From Gammaproteobacteria bacterium (lineage in GTDB: Bacteria > Pseudomonadota > Gammaproteobacteria > Xanthomonadales > Xanthomonadaceae): a stretch of 5,391 nt of DNA. The notes beneath the pieces were generated by a model, which worked only from the letters and a program-made list of their open reading frames with translations, was not told the origin of the DNA and made no database searches. Both the position numbers and the translations under genes were made by a program. The stretch lies in assembly GCA_030431185.1 (NCBI GenBank), contig JAUIJO010000202.1:1-5391 (forward strand), read 5' to 3'. Within the stretch, counting starts at the first letter, position 1, and the number at the start of each line of letters is the position of its first letter. Shown here one piece after another: positions 1 through 5,391 of this stretch.

Positions 1-130
1 CCGATACCACGCTGCTACCTCTGGTGCGGGGGAGGCGACGCCGGTCGCGTCCGCGGCGCTCCCGGCCCCTGGCTGGGCTCGAGTGGTATTGTTTTCGACC
101 CCATGAGGCCCGCAAGTCCTTGATTGTTGG
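1..130. other. No gene recognised upstream of the aldolase promoter
   Basis: I see no recognisable coding region or RNA gene here. On the + strand, one frame is open from the window edge to a TGA at 121-123 and another to a TGA at 104-106. The second gives an Ala/Pro-rich peptide that could be the C-terminal tail of a gene starting outside the window, but neither peptide resembles a family I know. The third + frame runs on into the aldolase as an Arg-rich out-of-frame shadow. A 7-bp inverted repeat (ATACCAC at 4-10, GTGGTAT at 83-89) is too widely spaced to call a terminator. Confidence 0.4.
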
Positions 131-160
131 TTCCCGGAGCGCGGACGCTGGGTCTATAAT
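131..160 (+). promoter_or_regulatory. Probable sigma-70 promoter of the aldolase gene
   Basis: A perfect -10 hexamer, TATAAT, lies at 155-160, which stands out in such GC-rich DNA. The best -35 candidate is TTCCCG at 131-136, with an 18-bp spacer and only three of six consensus matches, so the -10 box carries most of the evidence. Transcription would be expected to start near 166-168, leaving a short leader of about 25 bases with the ribosome binding site AGGA at 184-187. No operator-like palindrome was seen next to it, consistent with fairly constitutive expression of a central carbon gene; that last point is inference. Confidence 0.7.
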
Positions 161-192
161 GACCGGCTTCCCACCGCTCTCGCAGGACACCC

Positions 193-1203
193 ATGAGCAT
201 CGAACAGCTTGCCGAAACCGCCCTGGCCATGGTCGCCCCGGGCAAGGGCATCATCGCCATCGACGAATCCAACGCCACCATCAAGAAGCGTTTCGATGGC
301 GTCGGGATCGAGTGCACCGAAGAGAACCGTCGCGCCTACCGCGAGCTGTTGCTGTCCACGCCGAAGTTGAGCGATTACATCTCCGGCGCGATCCTGTACG
401 ACGAGACCATCCGCCAGTCGACCCGCGACGGCGTCCCCTTCGCCAGGCTGATGGCCGACAACGGCATGATCCCCGGCATCAAGGTCGACAAGGGCACCCA
501 TGCCCTGGCCGGCTTCCCGGGCGAGGTGGTGACCGAGGGCCTCGACGGCCTGCGCGCGCGCCTGGAGGAGTACTACAAGCTCGGTGCCCGCTTCGCCAAG
601 TGGCGGGCGGTCATCAACATCGGCGACGACATCCCCTCCGGCACCTGCATCGACGCCAACGCCCATGCGCTGGCCCGCTACGCCGCGCTGTGCCAGGAGC
701 AGGGCCTGGTGCCGATGGTGGAGCCCGAAGTCATCATGGACGGCAACCACGACATCGACACCTGCTACGAAGTCACCGAAGTGACGCTGCGCTCGCTGTT
801 CGCGTCGCTCTACGAGCAGAACGTCATGCTCGAAGGCACCATCCTGAAGGCCTCGATGGTCCTGCCGGGCAGCACCAGTGGCGAGGATGCCTCGGTCGAG
901 GAAGTCGCCGCGGCCACCCTGCAGTGCCTGAAGTCGACGGTGCCGGCGACCCTGCCGGGCATCGTGTTCCTGTCGGGCGGGCAGAGCGACGAAGCCGCGA
1001 CTGCGCACCTGGACGCGATGAACCGCATGGGCCCCAACCCCTGGCCGCTGTCGTTCTCCTACGGGCGCGCGATGCAGTCGGCGGCCCTGAAGTTGTGGTC
1101 GCAGGACATCGCGAAGAACATCGCCGATGCACAGGCCACGGTGTACGAGCGCGCGCGCGCCAACGGCCTGGCCGCACTGGGCGAATGGAGCAAGGCGGCC
1201 TGA
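193..1203 (+). CDS. fba: Fructose-1,6-bisphosphate aldolase, class I
   Basis: This cytosolic enzyme reversibly splits fructose 1,6-bisphosphate into dihydroxyacetone phosphate and glyceraldehyde 3-phosphate in glycolysis and gluconeogenesis, using a Schiff-base lysine instead of a metal. The 336-residue protein is one full-length glycolytic class I aldolase domain (the animal/plant-like family, not the DhnA/FbaB type). The catalytic lysine is Lys219 in LEGTILKASMV. By alignment from memory to rabbit muscle aldolase, Asp24 (IDES), Lys97 (GIKVDKG), Lys136 and Arg138 (AKWR), Glu177 and Glu179 (VEPE), the SGGQS phosphate loop (261-265) and Arg292 (SYGR) are all present. The start is firm: AGGA at 184-187 lies five bases upstream, an in-frame TGA sits at 160-162, and no other start codon lies between. 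The gene is monocistronic, with its own promoter and a terminator just downstream. The common Pro-Asn after the catalytic lysine is Ala-Ser here, which I believe is usual in related bacteria. The symbol fba is a general name; strain-specific names vary. Confidence 0.96.
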   Translation: MSIEQLAETALAMVAPGKGIIAIDESNATIKKRFDGVGIECTEENRRAYRELLLSTPKLSDYISGAILYDETIRQSTRDGVPFARLMADNGMIPGIKVDKGTHALAGFPGEVVTEGLDGLRARLEEYYKLGARFAKWRAVINIGDDIPSGTCIDANAHALARYAALCQEQGLVPMVEPEVIMDGNHDIDTCYEVTEVTLRSLFASLYEQNVMLEGTILKASMVLPGSTSGEDASVEEVAAATLQCLKSTVPATLPGIVFLSGGQSDEAATAHLDAMNRMGPNPWPLSFSYGRAMQSAALKLWSQDIAKNIADAQATVYERARANGLAALGEWSKAA

Positions 1204-1229
1204 TACCGCCTGCGCATGCGCGATAGGGG

Positions 1230-1258
1230 AACGCCGGCCTCGTGCCGGCGTTCTTCGT
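1230..1258 (+). terminator. Intrinsic terminator of the aldolase gene
   Basis: A perfect 9-bp stem (AACGCCGGC at 1230-1238 pairing with GCCGGCGTT at 1244-1252) closes a five-base loop, CTCGT, and is followed by a pyrimidine- and T-rich tract, TTCTTCGTTCC. It begins 26 bases after the aldolase stop codon. Read from the opposite strand, the same stem is followed by CCCCTATC, a poor U-tract, so it probably serves the aldolase much better than the convergent macro-domain gene, whose stop codon lies about 50 bases away. Confidence 0.85.
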
Positions 1259-1306
1259 TCCGGGGGCGCGCCCGTCCGCATCGCCGGCCCCGGCATCCCG
1301 GACCCG

Positions 1307-1876
1307 TCAGCGCTCCCTGCCGCGGGCGCCTTCCGCCAGCACCGCGTGGTAGCGGTCCGCCATGGCGGCATCGAAGCAGGCGAACACGACCTCCAGCGCG
1401 GTGGCGTTCCGCTCCTGCCAGCCGATGACGCTGGCGACGGCGAGGCGGACCGCCTCGCCCGGCGGATACCCGTAGGCCCCGCAACTGATCGCGGGGAAGG
1501 CGATGGAGGCGATGCCATGCGTTTGGGCCAGTGCCAGCGAACGGGTGTAGCAGCTCGCCAGCAGGGCGGCCTCGCCGCGGCCGCCGCCGCGCCAGACGGG
1601 CCCCACCGTATGCACCACCCAGCGGGCCGGAAGTCCATGGCCTGCCGTCATGCGCGCCTCGCCGGTGGGGCAGCGGATGCCCGGGCCCACTTCCGCGATG
1701 GCCCGGCATTCGGCCAGAAGGCCGGGGCCCGCCGCCCGATGGATCGCGCCATCCACGCCTCCCCCGCCCAGCAGGGAGGGATTGGCCGCATTCACGATCG
1801 CATCGACCTGCAGGCGGGTGATGTCGCATTCCACGGCCCGGAGGGCGGGCGGCGCATCCAGGGGAGACGGAGGCAT
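1307..1876 (-). CDS. Macro-domain protein, YmdB-like (O-acetyl-)ADP-ribose deacetylase
   Basis: The 189-residue protein is essentially one macro domain, the fold that binds ADP-ribose. It closely follows E. coli YmdB, which hydrolyses O-acetyl-ADP-ribose (a sirtuin by-product), can remove ADP-ribose from proteins, and has been reported to modulate RNase III. Visible motifs are CDIT with the adenine-contacting Asp18, VDAIVNAAN (24-32), GGGGVDGAIHRAAG (37-50), VVHTVGPVW (87-95) and FPAISCGAYGYP (127-138). Asn32 and Asp42 match YmdB Asn25 and Asp35, its catalytic pair, so the protein is probably active. The ATG at 1876 is preferred because AAGGA lies seven bases upstream and the homology starts soon after; an ATG at 1883 is in another frame and abuts the AAGGA. 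The open frame runs much further upstream through the adaptor gene, but only as a GC-rich shadow. The gene converges on the aldolase and diverges from the efflux operon. Substrate and physiological role cannot be read from sequence; O-acetyl-ADP-ribose or ADP-ribosyl groups on proteins or nucleic acids are the likely choices. Confidence 0.93.
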   Translation of the reverse strand: MPPSPLDAPPALRAVECDITRLQVDAIVNAANPSLLGGGGVDGAIHRAAGPGLLAECRAIAEVGPGIRCPTGEARMTAGHGLPARWVVHTVGPVWRGGGRGEAALLASCYTRSLALAQTHGIASIAFPAISCGAYGYPPGEAVRLAVASVIGWQERNATALEVVFACFDAAMADRYHAVLAEGARGRER

Positions 1877-2029
1877 CGGGCATTCCTTCGGCGGGGGCGG
1901 GCCGGGGCGGGCATCGTCACGGTGCGGCGAGCCCACGGGTGTCAACTTATGGGACAGGCGAGCGTTCATGCCCCGGGCTACTCTTGCCGATTGCCCGTGC
2001 CCGCGCCGTAAAGAAGTCCAGAGAACTGC
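1877..2029. promoter_or_regulatory. Divergent intergenic region between macro-domain gene and efflux operon
   Basis: These 153 bases must hold the start signals for two divergent transcripts. On the minus strand a perfect TTGACA lies at 1945-1940, a possible -35 box for the macro-domain gene, but the expected -10 position around 1917-1922 reads only CCGTGA. On the plus strand, TTGCCG at 1984-1989 with TAAAGA at 2009-2014 (19-bp spacer) and TACTCT at 1979-1984 are weak candidates for the efflux operon. I found no convincing palindrome for a TetR-, MarR- or LysR-type regulator, and no regulator gene lies alongside. The promoter assignments are tentative. Confidence 0.4.
1884..1888 (-). promoter_or_regulatory. 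Ribosome binding site of the macro-domain gene
   Basis: Read on the minus strand this is AAGGA, seven bases before the ATG at 1876-1874. It decides between two overlapping ATG codons: the one at 1883-1881 directly abuts the site and opens a different, non-homologous frame, whereas the one at 1876 has normal spacing and begins the macro domain. Confidence 0.75.
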
Positions 2030-3190
2030 ATGCCCCGATATCCCCACGCCACGTCCGCCCGACCACGAACCCGCCTGCGCGGCGCCCGTCCCCTCGCGAT
2101 GGTCTTGCCGATCCTGCTCCTGTTCCTGTCGGCCTGTGGCGAGAACAAGGCCGAGCAGGAACAGCGCCAGCGCGCCATCCCGGTAAGCACCGAAGTGCTC
2201 CGGCCCCGCGCGTGGAGCGACACCGTCCAGGCCCTGGGCACCGTGAAGGCGCGCGAGTCGATCACGGTGACCGCCAAGGTCAGCGAGATCGTGCAGGAGG
2301 TGCATTTCGACAGCGGCGACGAAGTGAAGGCCGGCGCGCCGCTGGTCACCCTCAGCGGCCAGGCCCAGCAGGCCGCGCTGAACGAGGCACTGGCCGCCGC
2401 CGAGGAGGCCAGCCAGCTCTTCGAGCGGCAGAATGAACTGGTCGGGCAGAAGCTCATCGCCCGCTCGCAGTTCGACGCGCAGCGAGCGATCCGCGACGCG
2501 GCGCGCGCGCGCGTGGCGCAGATCCGCGCCCAGCTCAGCGACCGGGTGGTGCGCGCGCCGTTCCCGGGCGTGCTCGGCATCCGCCAGGTGAGTCCGGGTG
2601 CGCTTGTCACGCCGGGCACCCCGATCGCGACCCTGGACGACACCCATCGGGTCTACGTGGATTTCCCGGTGCCCGAATCCCAGCTGGCGAACCTGGCCGT
2701 GGGGCAGGCGCTGGCGGGTCGCAGCGAGGCCTATCCGGGTCGCGAATTCCAGGGCGTGGTCAGCACCATCGACAACCGCATCGACGCCGCGACCCGCGCG
2801 GTGACGGTCCGTGGCGACTTCGACAACGCCGACCGCGCGCTGCGTCCGGGCATGCTGCTGCAGGTCGTCCTGAGCCGGCCGGCACGCGAGGCGCTGGTGC
2901 TCCCGGAGATCTCCATCGTGCAGGTCGGCAACGCCTCGTATGTGTTCCGGGTCAAGGGCGACGACACCGTCGAGCGGGTCGATGTCGAGGTGGGCGCGCG
3001 GCGCGAAGGACTGGCCGAGGTGCTGGGTGGCGTCGCCGCCGGCGACCGCATCGTCGTCGACGGCACCGGCAAACTGCGACCCGGCGCGCTGGTCAGCGAA
3101 GGCGGCCCGGCGCGGGACGCCGATGCCGCCCCCGATGATGCGGTGCCCACCGACGAAGGCACGGACGCCGCCCCCGCCCGCGGAGTCTGA
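2030..3190 (+). CDS. RND efflux periplasmic adaptor (membrane-fusion) lipoprotein
   Basis: This is the periplasmic adaptor subunit (AcrA/MexA-type family) that should link the RND pump encoded next to an outer-membrane channel. The 386-residue protein opens with an Arg-rich n-region (to Arg20), a hydrophobic stretch (22-35) and the lipobox LSAC ending at Cys36, so it should be a lipid-anchored periplasmic lipoprotein. Then come a first beta strand and half lipoyl domain (about 50-107, including the typical HFDSGDEVKAG), a short alpha-helical hairpin rich in Ala, Glu and Arg (about 111-170), the second lipoyl half (RAPFPGVLGIRQVSPGALV, 175-193), a beta-barrel domain (about 205-285, with LRPGMLLQV) and a membrane-proximal domain (about 288-355). 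An acidic, Ala/Pro-rich tail (358-386) looks disordered. The start is firm because TAA lies in frame at 2009-2011 with no start between; the ribosome binding site is weak (AGAGA at 2020-2024). A later ATG (codon 24) would remove the positively charged n-region. The RND gene begins two bases after the stop. Exported substrate is unknown. Confidence 0.93.
   Translation: MPRYPHATSARPRTRLRGARPLAMVLPILLLFLSACGENKAEQEQRQRAIPVSTEVLRPRAWSDTVQALGTVKARESITVTAKVSEIVQEVHFDSGDEVKAGAPLVTLSGQAQQAALNEALAAAEEASQLFERQNELVGQKLIARSQFDAQRAIRDAARARVAQIRAQLSDRVVRAPFPGVLGIRQVSPGALVTPGTPIATLDDTHRVYVDFPVPESQLANLAVGQALAGRSEAYPGREFQGVVSTIDNRIDAATRAVTVRGDFDNADRALRPGMLLQVVLSRPAREALVLPEISIVQVGNASYVFRVKGDDTVERVDVEVGARREGLAEVLGGVAAGDRIVVDGTGKLRPGALVSEGGPARDADAAPDDAVPTDEGTDAAPARGV
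3182..3185 (+). promoter_or_regulatory. Ribosome binding site of the RND transporter gene
   Basis: GGAG lies inside the last codons of the adaptor gene, seven bases before the ATG at 3193. With the adaptor stop at 3188-3190 only two bases from that ATG, the two genes are very likely cotranscribed and translationally coupled. This also fixes the RND start, since the resulting N-terminus (MNFSELSIRRPVF) is typical of the family. Confidence 0.7.
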
Positions 3191-3192
3191 AC

Positions 3193-5391
3193 ATGAACTT
3201 CTCCGAGCTGTCGATCCGCCGCCCGGTGTTCGCCACGGTGATGAGCCTGCTGCTCATCGTGCTGGGCATCATGGCGTTCTCGCGCCTGACCCTGCGCGAG
3301 TTGCCGGCGATCGACCCGCCGATCGTGTCGGTGGACGTCAGCTATCCCGGCGCCTCGGCGGCGGTGGTGGAGACCCGCATCACCCAGGTCCTGGAGGACG
3401 CGCTGTCGGGCATTGAGGGCGTGGAAACGATTTCGTCGCGCAGCGTGAACGGCCGTTCGTCGGTGACCATCGAGTTCACCTTGGAACGCGACATCGAAGC
3501 CGCCGCCAACGACGTGCGCGACGCCATCAGCGGCGTCGCCGACCGCATGCCCGACGAGGCCGATCCGCCCGAGGTCGAGAAGGCAGACAGCGACTCGGAC
3601 ACCGTCATCTGGCTCAACATGAACAGCACGACGATGGATGCGCTGGAGCTGAGCGACTACGCCGAGCGCTATATCGTCGACCGCCTGTCCAGCCTGGATG
3701 GCGTGTCCACGGTGCGCATCGGCGGCCAGCAGCGGTACGCCATGCGGATATGGCTCGACAGCAACGCCATGGCCGCGCGCGGCATCACCGCCAACGACGT
3801 CGAGGGCGCGCTGCGCGCCGAGAACGTCGAACTGCCGGCCGGGCGCATCGAGTCCGACAGCCGCGACTTCACCCTGCGCCTGGCGCGTACCTACCAGGCG
3901 CCGGAGGATTTCGCGCGCATCCCCTTGCGCAAGGGCGACGACGGTTACGTCGTGCGCCTGGGCGACGTCGCCCGCGTCGAGCTGGCGTCCGCGGAGCGGC
4001 GCGCCTACTACCGCAGCAACGGCGAGCCGAACATCGGCCTGGGCATCAACAAGACGTCCACCGCCAACGCGCTGGAAGTGGCACGGGCGGCGCGCGAGGA
4101 AGCCGAGCGCATCCAGCCGACCCTGCCGCAGGGCACGGACATCTTCGTCGCCTACGACAGCACCTTGTTCATCGAGGCGGCGATCGAGCGCGTCTACCAC
4201 ACGCTGGCCGAGGCCATCGTGCTCGTGCTGCTGGTGATCTGGCTGTTCCTGGGCAGCTTCCGCGCCGCGCTGATCCCCGCGCTGACGGTGCCGGTCTGCC
4301 TGGTGGCGGCGTTCATCCCGCTCTACCTGTTCGGCTTCTCGATCAACCTCCTGACCCTGCTGGCGCTGGTCTTGTGCATCGGCCTGGTGGTCGACGACGC
4401 CATCGTGGTGCTGGAGAACATCCAGCGCCGCACCGACCTGGGCGAACCGCGGCTGGTCGCCGCCTCGCGCGGCACCAAGCAGGTCGCGTTCGCCGTCATC
4501 GCCACCACCGCGGTCCTGGTGGCGGTGTTCCTGCCGGTGGGCTTCATGGAGGGCAACACCGGCCGCCTGTTCCGCGAGCTGTCGGTCGCCCTGGCCAGCG
4601 CGGTCGCGATCTCGGCCTTCGTCGCCCTGACCCTCAGCCCGATGATGGCGTCCAAGCTGTTGCGTCCGCACAGCGAGGAGAAGTCCAACCCCGTGCATCG
4701 CTGGATCACCGCGCGCCTGGATGGCCTGGGCGCGCGTTACCGGCGCTTCTTGGACCGCAGCGTCGAGCACCCCTGGATCTTCGGGTTGCTGATGGTGGTG
4801 TCGCTGGTGGCGATCTTCGGCCTGGTCCGCTGGATGCCCACCGAACTGGCGCCGCCGGAGGACCGCGGCGTGTTCTTCGTCTCCGTGGAAGGGCCGGAGG
4901 GCGCGGGCTTCGACTACACCGTCGGGCAGATCCACCAGGTCGAGGCGATCATGGACCAGCAGATCGCCCGGCCCGGCGAGGAGGATCGGCCGATCCTGCG
5001 CGCCAACACGCGCGTGCCGGGCGGCTGGGGCGCCAGCGAGGAGATGCACACGGGCAACGTCATCGTGTTCCTGCAGGACTGGGACAAGCGCGACGTCAGC
5101 ACCAACGACGTGGTCGAGCAGCTGCGCGGCGAGCTGGACAAGCTCACCGGCGTGCGCGCCTTCCCGCGGGTCCGCACGGGCCTGGTGCGCAGTGGCGGCC
5201 AACCGCTGCAGATCGTCATCGGCGGCCCCGACTACGCCGAACTGGCGGAGTGGCGCGACCGCGTGCTCAAGCGCATCGACGAGAACCCCAACCTGTATGG
5301 CGCGGACTCCGACTACAAGGAAACGCGACCGCAGATGCGCGTGCAGATCGACCGCCAGCGCGCGGCCGACCTGGGCGTGAGCGTGTCCTCG
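3193..5391 (+). CDS. RND multidrug-type efflux transporter, HAE-1 family, 3' end cut by window
   Basis: This inner-membrane pump uses the proton gradient to expel substrates through the adaptor and an outer-membrane channel. I translated it from the ATG to the window edge: 733 codons with no stop, against about 1,030-1,050 residues for the family, so transmembrane helices 8-12 are missing because of the window, not a mutation. Seen in order: helix 1 (about 12-30) after the typical SIRRPVFATV start; the first large periplasmic porter/docking loop (about 31-336), with SYPGA and GVADRMP; helices 2-6 (about 338-485); helix 7 (528-547); and part of the second periplasmic loop. Helix 4 reads GLVVDDAIVVLEN (397-409); Asp401 and Asp402 correspond to the AcrB proton-relay pair Asp407/Asp408, so the pump should be proton-coupled and of hydrophobic/amphiphilic type, not the metal (CusA) type. 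The partner Lys and Arg of later helices lie beyond the window. It is the second gene of the operon with the adaptor. Subfamily and substrate cannot be assigned. Confidence 0.95.
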   Translation, partial: MNFSELSIRRPVFATVMSLLLIVLGIMAFSRLTLRELPAIDPPIVSVDVSYPGASAAVVETRITQVLEDALSGIEGVETISSRSVNGRSSVTIEFTLERDIEAAANDVRDAISGVADRMPDEADPPEVEKADSDSDTVIWLNMNSTTMDALELSDYAERYIVDRLSSLDGVSTVRIGGQQRYAMRIWLDSNAMAARGITANDVEGALRAENVELPAGRIESDSRDFTLRLARTYQAPEDFARIPLRKGDDGYVVRLGDVARVELASAERRAYYRSNGEPNIGLGINKTSTANALEVARAAREEAERIQPTLPQGTDIFVAYDSTLFIEAAIERVYHTLAEAIVLVLLVIWLFLGSFRAALIPALTVPVCLVAAFIPLYLFGFSINLLTLLALVLCIGLVVDDAIVVLENIQRRTDLGEPRLVAASRGTKQVAFAVIATTAVLVAVFLPVGFMEGNTGRLFRELSVALASAVAISAFVALTLSPMMASKLLRPHSEEKSNPVHRWITARLDGLGARYRRFLDRSVEHPWIFGLLMVVSLVAIFGLVRWMPTELAPPEDRGVFFVSVEGPEGAGFDYTVGQIHQVEAIMDQQIARPGEEDRPILRANTRVPGGWGASEEMHTGNVIVFLQDWDKRDVSTNDVVEQLRGELDKLTGVRAFPRVRTGLVRSGGQPLQIVIGGPDYAELAEWRDRVLKRIDENPNLYGADSDYKETRPQMRVQIDRQRAADLGVSVSS

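Noticed and set aside
1212..1221. Ten-base palindrome GCGCATGCGC just after the aldolase stop, and GGGCGCGCCC at 1264-1273
   Set aside because: Both are short and GC-only or nearly so, with no loop or T-tract; the terminator hairpin at 1230-1258 explains this gap better.
24..1226. A 400-codon + strand frame overlapping the aldolase
   Set aside because: It is an Arg/His/Gly-rich out-of-frame reading of the aldolase gene with no domain and no ribosome binding site.
154..1638. A 494-codon minus-strand frame opposite the aldolase
   Set aside because: It overlaps the macro-domain gene out of frame and the aldolase in antisense, crosses the terminator, and shows no domain. It is a compositional shadow.
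2501..2515. Alternating GC run (also at 1149-1160) that could favour Z-DNA
   Set aside because: Both runs lie inside coding regions and encode Ala-Arg/Arg-Ala dipeptides, as expected from codon bias at this GC content.
1877..2647. N-terminal extension of the macro-domain frame, open for about 257 more codons upstream
   Set aside because: The extension runs antisense through the adaptor gene, has no homology, and the internal ATG at 1876 has a good ribosome binding site and matches the usual length of the family.
2731..5202. An 823-codon open frame on the minus strand, antisense to the RND gene
   Set aside because: Its translation is rich in His, Arg, Asp, Gln and Ala with no recognisable domain. 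Long antisense frames are expected opposite GC-rich genes with strong third-position G/C bias, and the + strand gene is a clear family member across the whole stretch.

Overview
The window is a GC-rich stretch of ordinary bacterial chromosome. Protein sequence flavour (a 336-residue eukaryote-type class I aldolase, high GC) suggests a gammaproteobacterium of the Xanthomonadaceae/Lysobacteraceae type, such as Xanthomonas, Stenotrophomonas, Lysobacter or Luteimonas. This placement rests on remembered family resemblance, not on a search. No mobile element, CRISPR array, tRNA, rRNA or phage gene was seen.

Layout. Positions 1-192 hold no recognisable gene but carry a promoter with a perfect TATAAT box for the first gene. 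Positions 193-1203 (+) encode fructose-1,6-bisphosphate aldolase class I, followed by a clear hairpin terminator at about 1230-1258. Positions 1307-1876 (-) encode a macro-domain protein close to the YmdB type of O-acetyl-ADP-ribose/ADP-ribose deacetylase, convergent with the aldolase. A 153-bp divergent intergenic region (1877-2029) follows. Positions 2030-3190 (+) encode a lipoprotein membrane-fusion (periplasmic adaptor) subunit, and two bases later, from 3193 to the window edge (+), comes the N-terminal 733 residues of an RND inner-membrane efflux transporter of the HAE-1 (AcrB/MexB-like) type.

How they work together. The adaptor and the RND pump form a two-gene operon whose products should make two parts of a tripartite proton-driven export complex; no outer-membrane channel or regulator gene is visible here. 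The aldolase is a stand-alone glycolysis/gluconeogenesis gene with its own promoter and terminator. The macro-domain gene is a separate unit reading away from the efflux operon; nothing in the sequence ties its function to either neighbour.

Novelty. All four genes belong to well-known families and the catalytic residues that can be checked are intact. I do not see an undescribed system. The findings listed are modest second-look points.
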